Of a DNA stretch of 64,000 nt, positions 1 to 10,500 are shown piece after piece. A program made the position numbers and the translations under genes. Origin of the DNA: Stygiobacter electus (GTDB lineage Bacteria > Bacteroidota > Ignavibacteria > Ignavibacteriales > Melioribacteraceae); the NCBI GenBank assembly GCA_029210465.1, contig JARGDL010000012.1, positions 41,959-105,958 of the forward strand, in the 5' to 3' direction. Position 1 is the first letter of the stretch. Each line of letters opens with the position of its first letter. Below the pieces are notes generated by a model, which was not told where the DNA came from, ran no database searches, and worked only from the letters and a program-made list of their open reading frames with translations.

Positions 1-1
1 T

Positions 2-541
2 AAAGATGCAAAACAAAGAATGGATAAAACTATTGAAGCTTTCAGAAATGAAATTGCAAAAATAAGAACCGGAAAAGCAACCACTGCACTTCTTGATGGA
101 ATTAAAGTTGATTATTATGGAACTATGAGCCCTCTTAATCAAGTTGGAAATGTTGCTGTTCTTGATGCTCATACAATTGGAATTACTCCTTGGGATAAAT
201 CAATGGTTCCAATAATTGAAAAAGCTATTCTTTCATCTGGATTAGGATTAAATCCATTAAGTGATGGAACAAATATCAAAATTCCTATTCCACCTTTAAC
301 CGAAGAAAGAAGAAAAGAATTAGTTAAACTTGTTAAAAAATTTGGTGAAGATGCAAAAATTGCACTTAGAAATGTTAGAAGAGATGCAAATGAGCATTTA
401 AAGAAACAAGAAAAAGATAAAAAGATTACAGAAGATGAATTAAAAGAAGCCGAAAAAGAAACACAAAAACTTACCGATGATCATATCGCTAAAATTGATG
501 AAATAATTAAGCATAAAGAAAAAGAAATAATGGAAGTTTAA
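2..541 (+). CDS. frr: Ribosome recycling factor, 5' end cut off by window edge
   Basis: Ribosome recycling factor splits the post-termination 70S complex together with EF-G in the cytoplasm. The reading frame is open from base 2 (KDAKQRM...), and this matches the usual RRF N-terminal helix, so the ATG at 20 is an internal methionine and the true start lies just left of the window. Visible family signatures are AFRNEIAKIRTGKA, the LDGIKVDYYG strand, and the C-terminal helical stretch RRDANEHLKKQEK. About 180 residues are present of the usual 185 or so. A strong hairpin follows 40 bases after the stop. Family identification is secure; only the first few residues are missing. Confidence 0.97.
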   Translation, partial: KDAKQRMDKTIEAFRNEIAKIRTGKATTALLDGIKVDYYGTMSPLNQVGNVAVLDAHTIGITPWDKSMVPIIEKAILSSGLGLNPLSDGTNIKIPIPPLTEERRKELVKLVKKFGEDAKIALRNVRRDANEHLKKQEKDKKITEDELKEAEKETQKLTDDHIAKIDEIIKHKEKEIMEV

Positions 542-582
542 GATCACTTAATTCATTTCAAATAAAAATAAATTTTTCATCC

Positions 583-619
583 ATAAATCCAACGTATCAG
601 TTTGATATGTTGGATTTAT
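583..619 (+). terminator. Stem-loop downstream of frr
   Basis: A 17-bp stem (583-599 with 603-619, one G-T pair) closes a 3-base loop. It sits 41 bases after the frr stop and is followed by an AT-rich tract rather than a clean T-run. It is probably the frr terminator. The rest of 620-740 holds nothing I can identify. Confidence 0.7.
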
Positions 620-753
620 TATGTTATATTGTTCACGTTACTTTTCTACATGTGATTCTATTTTACTGCATAAATCATCAATTTTCAGCTGGAATTATTC
701 TTTTCCCTAGAATCATAATTTAAAATTTTTTTAATGATTGAAAGGATAATGAT

Positions 754-1482
754 ATTTTAAAAGCAATAGTAATCGATGACGAATTACACGGAAGAGAAAA
801 TCTAAAAATGATTTTGGAAAATTACTGTCCCGAAGTTGAGGTACTTGGAACGGCAGAATCCGTTAAAGAAGCAAAAAAACTTGTCAACTCATTCAAACCC
901 GATGTTGTGTTTCTGGACATTAATATGCCAGTGTTAGATGGTTTTGATTTTATCGCTGAATATGATGAGTTAAATTTTATGGTTGTGTTCGTTAGTGCTT
1001 ACGAAGAATTCGGCATTAAGGCGGTTAAAGTCGGTGCCGTTGATTATTTGCTAAAACCAATCAGTATTAAAGAACTTAAACAAACTATTAAAAAACTATT
1101 AACACTAAAAAATAAAAAAGAATATATTGTCTCAGCAACCGAACCAGATAAACTGATTTTGCCTGCTTCACATGGTTTTGAAATTTTATTAACAGATAAT
1201 ATTATACGTCTTGAAGCTGAAGGTTGTTATACTAAAATAATTTTAAATGACAGAAAAACTAAAATCATCTCCCGTAATTTAAAAGAATTTGAAAATTCTC
1301 TTTCCGACAAATACTTTTTTAGAGCTCATAAATCTCACATAATTAACTTGAAGCATATTAAAGATTATTCAAAATTAAGTGGTGGTTATGCTACAATGTC
1401 GGACGGAAGTAAAGTGGAAATCTCACGCAGGAAAGCACCTGAGTTTTTAATAAAAATTAAATCTTTTCTAAGCTCTGTTTGA
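754..1482 (+). CDS. LytTR-family response regulator (irregular start)
   Basis: Two-component response regulator with a receiver domain and a C-terminal LytTR DNA-binding domain. If translation begins at the ATT at 754, the protein has 242 residues with the acidic pair D8-D9, phospho-acceptor D55 (FLDINMP) and K101 (LLKPI) at standard positions; LytTR follows from about 135 to 240 (IIRLEAEGCYTKI, FFRAHKSHIINL). The first ATG in this frame, at 808, would delete beta-1 and the D-D pair. An AAAGGA ribosome-site-like sequence (741-746) lies 7 bases before 754. An ATG at 749 is out of frame and stops after three codons, so a rare ATT start, a -1 shift or a 2-base indel are the options. The stop overlaps the sensor kinase start by 4 bases, so the two form an operon. 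Confidence 0.88.
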   Translation: MLKAIVIDDELHGRENLKMILENYCPEVEVLGTAESVKEAKKLVNSFKPDVVFLDINMPVLDGFDFIAEYDELNFMVVFVSAYEEFGIKAVKVGAVDYLLKPISIKELKQTIKKLLTLKNKKEYIVSATEPDKLILPASHGFEILLTDNIIRLEAEGCYTKIILNDRKTKIISRNLKEFENSLSDKYFFRAHKSHIINLKHIKDYSKLSGGYATMSDGSKVEISRRKAPEFLIKIKSFLSSV

Positions 1483-4400
1483 TGATTCAAGTTATTCGAA
1501 AAAGAGGTTCATTAGATAATATAAAGAAATATTTTCTTAATGGATTTTTATGTATTCTTGATGAAGCTATTAGTAAACAATTCAAGCGAATATTTACTTT
1601 AATAATTCTAATATTTATTGTTCAAAATAATTCTTTTTACTCACAAACTCCTTCTTATCATCACTACAACGCAAATGATGGACTTGCATCATCGACAGTG
1701 TTCCAAATTATACAGGATCATGATGGTTTTATCTGGCTTGCAACACAAAATGGTGTAAGCAGGTTTGACGGCAAACGGTTCACTACTTATACTGTTAAAG
1801 ATGGTCTCAATTCAAATATGATCACTTCATTAACTCTTGGTATGAAAGGTGAAATTTTCTTTGGTAATTATGAAAAAGGAATTAACGTTTTAATTAATGG
1901 GAAAATAAAAAATTATTTTAATGAGTCTAATGGAAAACTTGATTTTATTACATTTCTAATAAATGTTCCAACAATTAAAAATAAAAATAGATTACTTGCA
2001 AATACAAGAGGGGCTTATATTCACGCATTAGAGATTGACAAATCCCATAAGCTATCAAATAAAGTAATTAATATTGAACTGTTTACATTAAATAAGATTG
2101 ATACATTATTAGATGGAAGAACAATTGCATTAACTAATAAAGGATTGTACGAATTAAAGAATGATATCCCGAATAAAATTAACTTTGAAGAAAATACCAA
2201 TATTGAAGCATTTTGTTTAACAAATGATGTTAATGGTGGGTTTTATGTAGGCTCTAAAGGAAAAATATATTACATAAAAAACAATAAAATAATTGCTGTT
2301 CACAAAATAAACGTGGGCGGAAATAACGAAGTATCAAATGTACTTCGAGATAAAAGTGGGAATCTTTGGTTTTCTGTCCTTAATAAAGGATTATATAAAA
2401 TTCCTTCCAACTCGAACGAGATTATTAATGTCGGAAGTAAAATGTATCTTCAAACTACTAACGTCAATCATTTGTTTGAAGATAATGAAGGAAACATTTG
2501 GGTTGGAACTTATGGTAAAGGTGTTTATTGTTTTACGAATTTCTTTTTATCAAGTTACATAGAAGAAGATGGTTTAAGTAATAATAGCATTCATTCAATT
2601 GTAAAGGATAAATCGGGTAAAATATTTATCGGAACATATAATGGAGTAAATTTATTCGATAAAAATAAATTCGAGCATATTAAGAAAGATCCTGAAAGTC
2701 CCTTAACTGAATATATTCATAATATAAAAGTACTCAATGATGTCGTTTATGTTGCAGGCGGGTTCCCGTACTATGATAAAGAGAAGGTTAATTATAAAGG
2801 AATAAAATTTTATTTCTATAACCGTCCATCTTTTATTCGTACAAAAAACGGACTGAATATATTTGGAACAACCGGAAATCAGTTAAGGATACATCACAAT
2901 TTTTTTGCCAATAAAAATACATTTGACAATCTCTTCATTTTTGGTGATAGTGCATTTTCAAACCGTATAAATGATTTATATGAAGATACACAAAATAATA
3001 TTTGGGTAGCGTCCACTATCGGGTTATGTAAATTATCCAATTATAGATTAATAAGAAATAAAGCAAATTGGGACAAAACATTTTTTACATCTTTTCAAAT
3101 TCTGAAATCAAGAATTAGAGCCATCTACCAAGACAAGAAAAATAAAATATGGTTCGCTGGTGATTTGGGTGTTGCAAGTTATAATCTATTTAATAATTCT
3201 ATTTTAGAATATAAAAGTATTAAAGGCTATGATCTATCATTCTCAACTTCAATCTCTTCAGATAAAAAGGGAAGAATTTGGATTGGTACAATGCGAGGAC
3301 TTTATTTACTCGATGGAAATGAAATAATTTGTTTGAATAGTAAAACGGGATTGACTACCGATGAAGTACTTTCACTTTATTATGATGAAGAAAAAAATAT
3401 TATGTATATCGGAACAAGCAGCGGCATTTTTTTACTAAATATAAAAAAGTTTGATGAATTCCATCATAATCCGCCAGAGATAAAATTAGTGAGCATTCGT
3501 GCTGGTGATTCAATATATACATCAGCACAAGATTTAGTGTTTGAACCCGATGCAAATAATGTTTATATCGAATTTGCTGGATTGAATTTTTCCTCACCCG
3601 GTTCTGTAATTTACAAATACAAATTAAAAAATGAATGGCGGGAAACCGAACTTAACTTTTTAAACTTTACTTCTTTAAAAAATGGAAAATATAACATTGA
3701 AATAGCAGCTAAAGCTCAAAACACAAGTTGGAGTAAACCAATTATTGTTTCATTTACAATTCTTCCTCGTTTTGTAGAAACTGTCTGGTTCCTTATAATA
3801 ATTTTGAGTTTATTCTTATCAATTGTTTTGCTATTAGTTTTATGGAGAATTAAATATGTTTCAAGAAAAAGCAAAGAGAATTTAATTATTACTGAAAGAA
3901 TAAATGAGCTTAAACATCAGGCACTTTCTGCAATGATGAATCCTCATTTCATTTTTAATTCACTTAACTCAGTCCAATACCTCATTAACAACCACAGAAC
4001 TGAAGAAGCGAATGACTACATTGCAATGATGGCAAAATTGATCAGAAAAAATCTTGATACCGCAGGAAATGGATTTATACTTTTATCAGAAGAAATTAAT
4101 AGACTAAAACTTTATCTCGATCTTGAAAAGTTAAGATTCCAGGAAAGATTTTCTTATGAGATTATTTCTGGTGAAGATGTTAAAATTGATTCGCTTTTGA
4201 TACCCAATATGATAATTCAGCCTTTTGTTGAAAATTCTCTTTGGCATGGAATAATAAATTCCGGGAATAAAGGACTACTTACGATTTCTTTTTTATTTGA
4301 AAATATTGAAATTGATTCGGTTATTAGTAAATCGCTGATTATAAAAGTTACAGATAATGGTATTGGTATTAAGCAAGCTAAAAAGAATAAAAACGAAGAC

Positions 4401-4577
4401 CATATTTCTAAAGGAATACAAATAGTTGAAGAACGTTTGAAACTTTTAAGTACAAAAATGGAACTACCAAAACCAATTATACTTGAAGATTTGAGTGAAC
4501 GAAACAGTAATTATCATGGAACTGAAGTTATAATTTCACTTTCTCCACCAATGTACAGAGACATTTCAATTAATTAA
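1479..4577 (+). CDS. LytS-type sensor histidine kinase with Reg_prop propeller and Y_Y_Y domain
   Basis: Membrane sensor kinase of 1032 residues and partner of the overlapping LytTR regulator. After a hydrophobic export segment (about 36-55) comes a long periplasmic propeller of two-component-regulator repeats (recurring NDGLASSTV, DHDGFIWLAT, DNEGNIWVGTYGKGV, SKDGNIW-type strands) up to about residue 660. A Y_Y_Y domain follows (about 690-760), then one transmembrane helix (VWFLIIILSLFLSIVLLLVLW, near 770-790). The cytoplasmic kinase is of the His_kinase/LytS type, with the phospho-acceptor in MNPHFIFNSLNS (His823), followed by an HATPase with PFVENSLWHGI and DNGIGI. The ligand cannot be read from sequence; such propellers often sense carbohydrates, but that is family knowledge only. 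Confidence 0.93.
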   Translation: MMIQVIRKRGSLDNIKKYFLNGFLCILDEAISKQFKRIFTLIILIFIVQNNSFYSQTPSYHHYNANDGLASSTVFQIIQDHDGFIWLATQNGVSRFDGKRFTTYTVKDGLNSNMITSLTLGMKGEIFFGNYEKGINVLINGKIKNYFNESNGKLDFITFLINVPTIKNKNRLLANTRGAYIHALEIDKSHKLSNKVINIELFTLNKIDTLLDGRTIALTNKGLYELKNDIPNKINFEENTNIEAFCLTNDVNGGFYVGSKGKIYYIKNNKIIAVHKINVGGNNEVSNVLRDKSGNLWFSVLNKGLYKIPSNSNEIINVGSKMYLQTTNVNHLFEDNEGNIWVGTYGKGVYCFTNFFLSSYIEEDGLSNNSIHSIVKDKSGKIFIGTYNGVNLFDKNKFEHIKKDPESPLTEYIHNIKVLNDVVYVAGGFPYYDKEKVNYKGIKFYFYNRPSFIRTKNGLNIFGTTGNQLRIHHNFFANKNTFDNLFIFGDSAFSNRINDLYEDTQNNIWVASTIGLCKLSNYRLIRNKANWDKTFFTSFQILKSRIRAIYQDKKNKIWFAGDLGVASYNLFNNSILEYKSIKGYDLSFSTSISSDKKGRIWIGTMRGLYLLDGNEIICLNSKTGLTTDEVLSLYYDEEKNIMYIGTSSGIFLLNIKKFDEFHHNPPEIKLVSIRAGDSIYTSAQDLVFEPDANNVYIEFAGLNFSSPGSVIYKYKLKNEWRETELNFLNFTSLKNGKYNIEIAAKAQNTSWSKPIIVSFTILPRFVETVWFLIIILSLFLSIVLLLVLWRIKYVSRKSKENLIITERINELKHQALSAMMNPHFIFNSLNSVQYLINNHRTEEANDYIAMMAKLIRKNLDTAGNGFILLSEEINRLKLYLDLEKLRFQERFSYEIISGEDVKIDSLLIPNMIIQPFVENSLWHGIINSGNKGLLTISFLFENIEIDSVISKSLIIKVTDNGIGIKQAKKNKNEDHISKGIQIVEERLKLLSTKMELPKPIILEDLSERNSNYHGTEVIISLSPPMYRDISIN

Positions 4578-4749
4578 TTTTGCTTGAAATTATCTAACGG
4601 ATAACATTTCTTAAAACCAACGATATTTTATCTAAACCGTTAATTTAAAGTTTACTACCGATAATTTAATAAAAGATACCATATCCTTATTAGATGTTTC
4701 GTAATCATAGATATGAAATTAAATTTGACACAAAAACGGATATAGAGTA

Positions 4750-5019
4750 GTGATTACTATTAAAAATATTCTCAAAAAAATTTCATTAATCGTAAATAAA
4801 TATTTTTTCAAAAAAAATAATTCCCTTCCGCTTTTAATTATCAAGAAAGATAATAACGATGAAATTATTAAAGAATATAAATCTATTGAAGATGCAATAG
4901 CAGATATTGAAAGTGATCCGAATGTTTCGGTAGAGAAGATTGAAATTCTTAAAGCTTCTTTAATAAAGCTAAAAAATAGGACCTCTATAAAGATCAAAGA
5001 TGGTGAAATTATAAAATAA
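4750..5019 (+). CDS. Small conserved-looking hypothetical protein
   Basis: An 89-codon frame starting with GTG. It is charged and largely helical, with a Lys/Phe-rich N-terminus and the segment EYKSIEDAIADIESDPN in the middle. There is no signal peptide and no motif I recognise. It lies 172 bases after the kinase and 18 bases before the DUF1573 gene, on the same strand. An antisense frame of similar length covers the same DNA (4719-4997), but its translation is low-complexity Ile/Leu/Phe, so the plus strand is the better choice. The start is uncertain because no good ribosome site precedes the GTG. Confidence 0.5.
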   Translation: MITIKNILKKISLIVNKYFFKKNNSLPLLIIKKDNNDEIIKEYKSIEDAIADIESDPNVSVEKIEILKASLIKLKNRTSIKIKDGEIIK

Positions 5020-5037
5020 TATTAATAAGGAGAAAAA

Positions 5038-5460
5038 ATGGAAATTATAATTAATACATTCAAAGTAAAATATGTTTTATTCATGTTTACTTTTCTATTG
5101 CTTGGTTTAAATACATACCAATTACAAGCGCAAGTAAAATCATCTAAAATCTCTTTTATTGAGACAAAGCACGATTTCGGCAAAGTTCAACAAGGTAGAG
5201 TATTAACATATATATTCAAATTCCAAAACAATGGAGAAGATTCACTTGAAATAAAAAATGTTCGTGCCAGTTGTGGTTGTACAGGTGCAGCAATTGGCGA
5301 AAAGAAAAAATTTGCAAATGGCGAAGAAGGTGAAATAAAAGTGACTTTTGACACAAATGGAAGAACTGGAGTTCAGAATAAAACTGTTTCAGTTCAAACA
5401 AACGATCCCGAAAATCTGAATGTGATGCTTTCTTTTACCTGTGAGATTGTAAGTAAATGA
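5038..5460 (+). CDS. Exported DUF1573-domain protein
   Basis: A 140-residue protein with an N-terminal export signal (hydrophobic YVLFMFTFLLLGLNTY, cleavage likely near LQAQ) followed by one DUF1573 domain: the start strand FIETKHDFGKV, the central SCGCTG cysteine motif, and the end strands TVSVQTNDPENLNVMLSF. The domain is an immunoglobulin-like fold common in Bacteroidota exported proteins; its biochemical role is not established. The start at 5038 is supported by AAGGAGAAAA directly upstream. It sits between the small hypothetical gene and the giant secreted-protein block and could be the last gene of the regulator operon. Confidence 0.9.
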   Translation: MEIIINTFKVKYVLFMFTFLLLGLNTYQLQAQVKSSKISFIETKHDFGKVQQGRVLTYIFKFQNNGEDSLEIKNVRASCGCTGAAIGEKKKFANGEEGEIKVTFDTNGRTGVQNKTVSVQTNDPENLNVMLSFTCEIVSK

Positions 5461-5572
5461 CGAAAATTTTAAAAATGAAAACTAAAATAAAAATATCAAA
5501 TGGATCATTAATTATTTACCAGAATATCCTAATAATCATTCAACTACCAAGAACTTTTATTAGGAGGTTTAG

Positions 5573-7531
5573 ATGAATTACAAATCACGCGCCATATCCT
5601 CATTTCTTTTACTTCTATTAATTTTTATCTTGCCGCAGTTAAACAAAGTTCAAGCCCAGGCGGTTAATGTAAAACTATTTCCGCCTCCGGCTAATCAATT
5701 AAAACAGGCAGATCTATGGCGTCTTAATATAACTTATACAGGAGCGGTAGCAGCTTACAGAGCATCTCTCATTACAGTTGAATTAAAAGAAAAGACTTCC
5801 GGGATGCAAGCCACGAGTAAATTAAGATCGGTCGTGATCTCAGGATCAAAAAGTTTTTCATTTAATGATTTCAATACAACAGACTTAACCTACCACAATA
5901 CGAATCTTCAAGAAGCTTACGGTAAGAATATGAATGCACCCGATGGTAATTACACCATCTGCGTATATGTAAAAAATGAAAAGGGTGAAATAGTAGCAAG
6001 TGATTGCATTGACCAAACTATAACCACTGTAGTTCCGGTAGACGTAACTCCGCATCTTACCGTAAAATTAATTCCTTCTCCTCCTCCAAATCTGCTAAGG
6101 TCAACTGACCTCTGGAGAATCATAGCAACTAACCAAAGTGTCCTAGCTTACAAAGCATTTCTTATTAATGTTGTTCTGAAGGAAAAAACTACCGGACTTC
6201 AAGTCGAGAGTAAATTAAGATCGGTCGTGATCTCAGGATCAAAAAGTTTTTCATTTAATGATTTCAATACAGCAGACTTAACCTACCACAATACGAATCT
6301 TCAAGAAGCTTACGGTAAGAATATGAATGCGCCCGATGGTAATTACACCATCTGCGTATATGTAAAAAATGAAAAGGGTGAAGTAGTAGCAAGTGATTGC
6401 ATTGACCAAACCATAATAACTATAAAGCCGGAAAAGGTAAGCATACAACTAATTTCTCCCCCGGATGGCTCAACACTGATTTCGAATCAGCCCGTTCTGT
6501 TTACTTGGATACTTCGATCAATTAAACCCGGTACCGTTTTTAATTACAGAATGAAAGTAGTAGAAATACTTGGCAATCAATCTTCTACGGAAGCAATTAC
6601 ACAAAACCCGGCATGGTTTGAAAGATCGGACATTACGACAACGACATTAATGTATCCCGTGGCTGCAAGGAAACTAGAGAATGGGAAAAAGTATGCTTGG
6701 CAGATAACAGCCTATGTAAAAAATGATGAGATCGGGAAAAGTGAGACCTGGAGTTTTAATTATGGTCGTGAAGAAACTCCTGAAAAGATTACTGAGGTAA
6801 AGCAATGTGATGTCTTTAAAGTAGAATTTAAAAAAACTGCCAAAGGTGATACAATTTCTTACAAGCTTTTAATAACTAACAATTATAAAGGTAACTTCGC
6901 TGGTAATAAACCTGGAAGTTTCCGAATAACGGTTAAGGACGATTCCATAGTCTCAATTACTGGCGGAGTAACAGAAGGGTGGAAACGGACACCGTCGAAA
7001 TTTCCTATCGGTTCAAGCAGTGTGAAGTGGGCAAACAATTCTGGGAATATTCCAAATGATACGACTGATTTAGGGAATATAATATTCCGTGATATTTATT
7101 CTAAACCAATTAAGGTGGTTTATGAATGGTTGGATAAAGAGGAAGCACTGATTTGTAAAGATTCTTCTTCTTTTATCGCATCGCGTTTTTATTATGAATT
7201 AACTACAGAACTCCCGAACAATTTTATAGAAGTGTTTGATAACTTTTTAAATATACAGTATGCTAATAATTATGCATCTATTGATGAGACCACCTTAAGT
7301 ATTTATGATGTTGAAAAATATGAGATTGTCAAACCAAAAAATGAAAAAGGTAGTAAGCCAAATAATAATGATAAAAAGAATACACAAATAAATTCTAATG
7401 GGCTAAATAGGATTACGATAGATTTGAAAAACTATGTACTGCAGCCAAAAACGACTTATCTGTTAGTCGTTTCTGACTATAAGAACAACTATTATCTCAA
7501 CTTTAAAGTGACCAAACAAAATGAAAAATAA
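5573..7531 (+). CDS. Exported TANFOR/Fn3-like repeat protein
   Basis: A 652-residue protein with a signal peptide (residues 1-29, ending VQAQA) and a strong TAGGAGGTTT ribosome site. Two tandem repeats of about 130 residues (near 30-150 and 158-285) share the motif order ...KL(F/I)P(P/S)P, DLWR, ...LKEKT(S/T)G, ...DGNYTICVYVKNEKGE, DCIDQT. An Fn3-like domain follows (about 290-400; PVLFTWILRSIKPGT, YRMKVVEILGNQS, GKKYAWQITAYVKNDEIGKSETW). This combination resembles the TANFOR domain family of Bacteroidota surface proteins, from memory. A less typical C-terminal half has no recognised domain. The 3' end overlaps the next giant gene by 11 bases. It shares its N-terminal architecture with the protein at 22120-25050. 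Likely cell-surface; function unknown. Confidence 0.8.
   Translation: MNYKSRAISSFLLLLLIFILPQLNKVQAQAVNVKLFPPPANQLKQADLWRLNITYTGAVAAYRASLITVELKEKTSGMQATSKLRSVVISGSKSFSFNDFNTTDLTYHNTNLQEAYGKNMNAPDGNYTICVYVKNEKGEIVASDCIDQTITTVVPVDVTPHLTVKLIPSPPPNLLRSTDLWRIIATNQSVLAYKAFLINVVLKEKTTGLQVESKLRSVVISGSKSFSFNDFNTADLTYHNTNLQEAYGKNMNAPDGNYTICVYVKNEKGEVVASDCIDQTIITIKPEKVSIQLISPPDGSTLISNQPVLFTWILRSIKPGTVFNYRMKVVEILGNQSSTEAITQNPAWFERSDITTTTLMYPVAARKLENGKKYAWQITAYVKNDEIGKSETWSFNYGREETPEKITEVKQCDVFKVEFKKTAKGDTISYKLLITNNYKGNFAGNKPGSFRITVKDDSIVSITGGVTEGWKRTPSKFPIGSSSVKWANNSGNIPNDTTDLGNIIFRDIYSKPIKVVYEWLDKEEALICKDSSSFIASRFYYELTTELPNNFIEVFDNFLNIQYANNYASIDETTLSIYDVEKYEIVKPKNEKGSKPNNNDKKNTQINSNGLNRITIDLKNYVLQPKTTYLLVVSDYKNNYYLNFKVTKQNEK
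5815..6018 (+). repeat. Near-identical intragenic direct repeat, copy 1
   Basis: 204 bases matching 6208-6411 at 201 positions by eye (differences AACAGAC/AGCAGAC, GCACCC/GCGCCC and GAAATAG/GAAGTAG). The offset is 393 bases, exactly 131 codons, so both copies keep the reading frame. The sequence on each side of the copies is clearly diverged. Confidence 0.95.
6208..6411 (+). repeat. Near-identical intragenic direct repeat, copy 2
   Basis: Second copy of the 204-base unit described at 5815-6018. It encodes the C-terminal part of the second TANFOR-like repeat. Confidence 0.95.
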
Positions 7532-10500
7532 AATTATCATATCAGTTGTTTTACTTATTATCTCAACAGGGCTTAAAGCGCAAACAGGCGGTCCCGGACA
7601 ACCGGAGTTTATGCAGTTTAAACCTGCAACCGCGACTGATCTTGTTAACCCCACATCCGGATCATTCTCATACAATATTCCCCTCTTTGATGTTGGCGGC
7701 TATCCGGTCAATCTATCATACCAGTCTGGTATTTCAATGGAAGATGTTGCCTCAATTGTTGGACTTGGTTGGAATTTAAATATAGGAGAGGTAATGCATA
7801 CTGTGAGGGGTTTGCCCGATGATTTTAGCGGCGATGTTGTTACAAGAACAATCTTTATGAAACCAAACATCACTTATGGTGGCAATACAAATGTCGGGTT
7901 GGAGATAACTGGACTTAATATTGGTGCGGGTATTAATATGGGCATGGGGATATTTTATAATAATTATAACGGATATGGCGCAGAGCAGAGTTTTGGTGTG
8001 AATATTTCCTTGCACAAAGGAAGTAACCCCGGTAAAGCCTCAATTGGATTAGGTATAAAGGCGAACTCTCAATCGGGAGTTGATATTTATGCAAAACCAT
8101 CAGTCTCGATGCACTTGGAGTCAAGTAGTGGTTTAGCAGCAACCGGATCTCTTGGAGGAATGATTTCAGTCAATTCCAGAGAAGGGTTAAAAACATCCGT
8201 TAACGCATCGATGGATATTTCTCAAAACACAACAATGACTCACAATTCAGGAAGATTTAATAAGAGTTCTAAAAATTATACGGATGATATTGAAAATCCA
8301 ATCGCGGTTTCAATTGCAAGTGCTTCTGCGGCATACTCATTTTCCAAAATTCCCGAAATACCACGTGTTACTTATCCTTTTAAAACACTTGCATTTGCCG
8401 GAAGTTTTAAGGCGGGGGCTGAAGTATTTTTTATGCATCCACATGGAGAATTAAGAGGATACTATACGTCCCAGGAGCTAAGTACCAATATTATCCATAC
8501 ACCCGCCTATGGTTATTTATATTCTGAAAATTCTTCAGGCTTAGAGAATGTGCTTTTGGACTTTAACAGAGAAAAGGACCAACCATATATTAAAGATGCA
8601 TCTATCAATATTGGGATACCATTTTTTACTAATGATATTTATACTGTTAATGCCCAGGGGATAGGAGGTTCGTTCCAACTAAATCGGGGCGATGTTGGTG
8701 TAGTTTTCGATAACAAGGTATCTACTTCCGGAACATCAGTAAATCTTGGGGCCGAAGTTGGATTTGGAAATGCACTGCACGTTGGCGCGGCTCTTTCTAC
8801 CACTCTTAGTTCCTCATCATCAGGAAAATGGGAATCAGATATTACACCTTATCTTGCATTTAAAGGCGAAACAACAGATCAACTATATCAATCAGCTTAC
8901 TTTAAGAATGTATCCGATGTTTCTGTCGACGCAAACGGATTATACAATAGACTCAAAGGCGATAAACCGGTTGAAGTTAAAATTAATGATGCAAACACGT
9001 GGGGAACAGAAGTCAAAACAACCTCAAATTTAGTTTTAGATGATGATGATCTCAATCCAATACTTCCGGGTAATTACCTAAAAACAATTCGTGACCCGAG
9101 AACGATTAATATACAATTTCTTACAGCGGCCCAAGCATCAGTTTCAGGGCTTGAAAAAAAAATTAAAGAATACCCCGTCAATACTTTTGATTGCAGCCGT
9201 CCCACAATTGAGACTGAAAGGATTACACCTAATGTTCGGCAGCCGCACCATATTTCTGAAATGATATCTACAAACATAGACGGCATGCGTTATGTGTTCG
9301 GGTTGCCGACTTATAATCTAACACAAAAGGAAGTGTCCTTTACTTTGGATAGCACCAGCGTTCCGGGAACTGATGGACTTGTCAATTACAGGAATCATCC
9401 GGCATGGGGAACAAATGGTAAAGATGGATTCTATGAAAGCACTTTACTCCCGCCGTATGTGACAAGTAATCTGCTTACAGCGGTGCTGAGCCCCGATTAC
9501 ATTGATATAGATAATAATGGACCATCGATGAACGATGTTGGCAATTACGTAAAAATTAATTACAGTAAAGCCGGAACTTATAAATGGCGCACTCCATATG
9601 GTAAGGATCAGGCAACATTCAACAAAGCATTTTTAAGTGATCATGCAGATAATAAAGCAAGCTACATATTCGGTGAAAAAGAGTTATGGTACATTCACTC
9701 TATCGAGAGCAAAACGGAAGTTGCGGAGTTCTATTATGATACAAACGGCAGGAAAGATGGACTCGGAGTAAAGGACGAAAATGGTGGGAAAGATGTAACG
9801 CAGAAGCTCTACAAACTCGATAGCATAAAGGTTTATTCTATTAATGAACGGGTACTTAAGGGTAACGCTGCAATACCTATAAGAATTATTTACTTTAATT
9901 ATGATTATGAATTATGCAAACAAATAAACAATTCTTTAGATAACAGTGGTAATGGTGGCAAGCTTACACTCAAAAAAGTTTCGTTTGCTTCAGGAAAAAG
10001 TAAAAGAGAATTGCTTTCACCTTATAAGTTTAACTACGGAGAAATGCCATCAGGTTTCGTAGTTAATCCAGTCTATAACCCAAGAAATGTAAATAGGTTT
10101 GGTAACTATCAGGAAAATATCGGTACTTCTGATATTGATATTAGTACGGCTCTTTCGAATATTGATTTTCCTTATGCTACACAAGATGAGATAGAGATGA
10201 CCAAGAATTCCTATGCATGGAATCTTACCAAGATAACTTTGCCGGGAAGCGGAACAATTAAAGTGCAATATGAACCACACCATTATGCTTACACCCAGGA
10301 TAAAAGATGTATGCAAATGTTTCCGTTGGAAGATACCGGAAGTCTCTATACAGGCATCTTCAATGGCGCTCAGAATTACACAATAAAGTTCAAACTGGAA
10401 AAGCCTATTAGTGGTTTGAATGCTTATGAGCAATTGCTCTATAAGTATTTCAATAATGACCTAACCCAATTTTATTATTACAAAGCTCTGGTGAATCTCA

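Noticed and set aside
808..1482. ATG at 808 as start of the response regulator
   Set aside because: It would remove the first strand and the essential acidic pair of the receiver domain.
4719..4997. Minus-strand ORF opposite the small hypothetical gene
   Set aside because: Its translation is low-complexity Ile/Leu/Phe and it overlaps a more protein-like plus-strand frame that lies in line with its neighbours.
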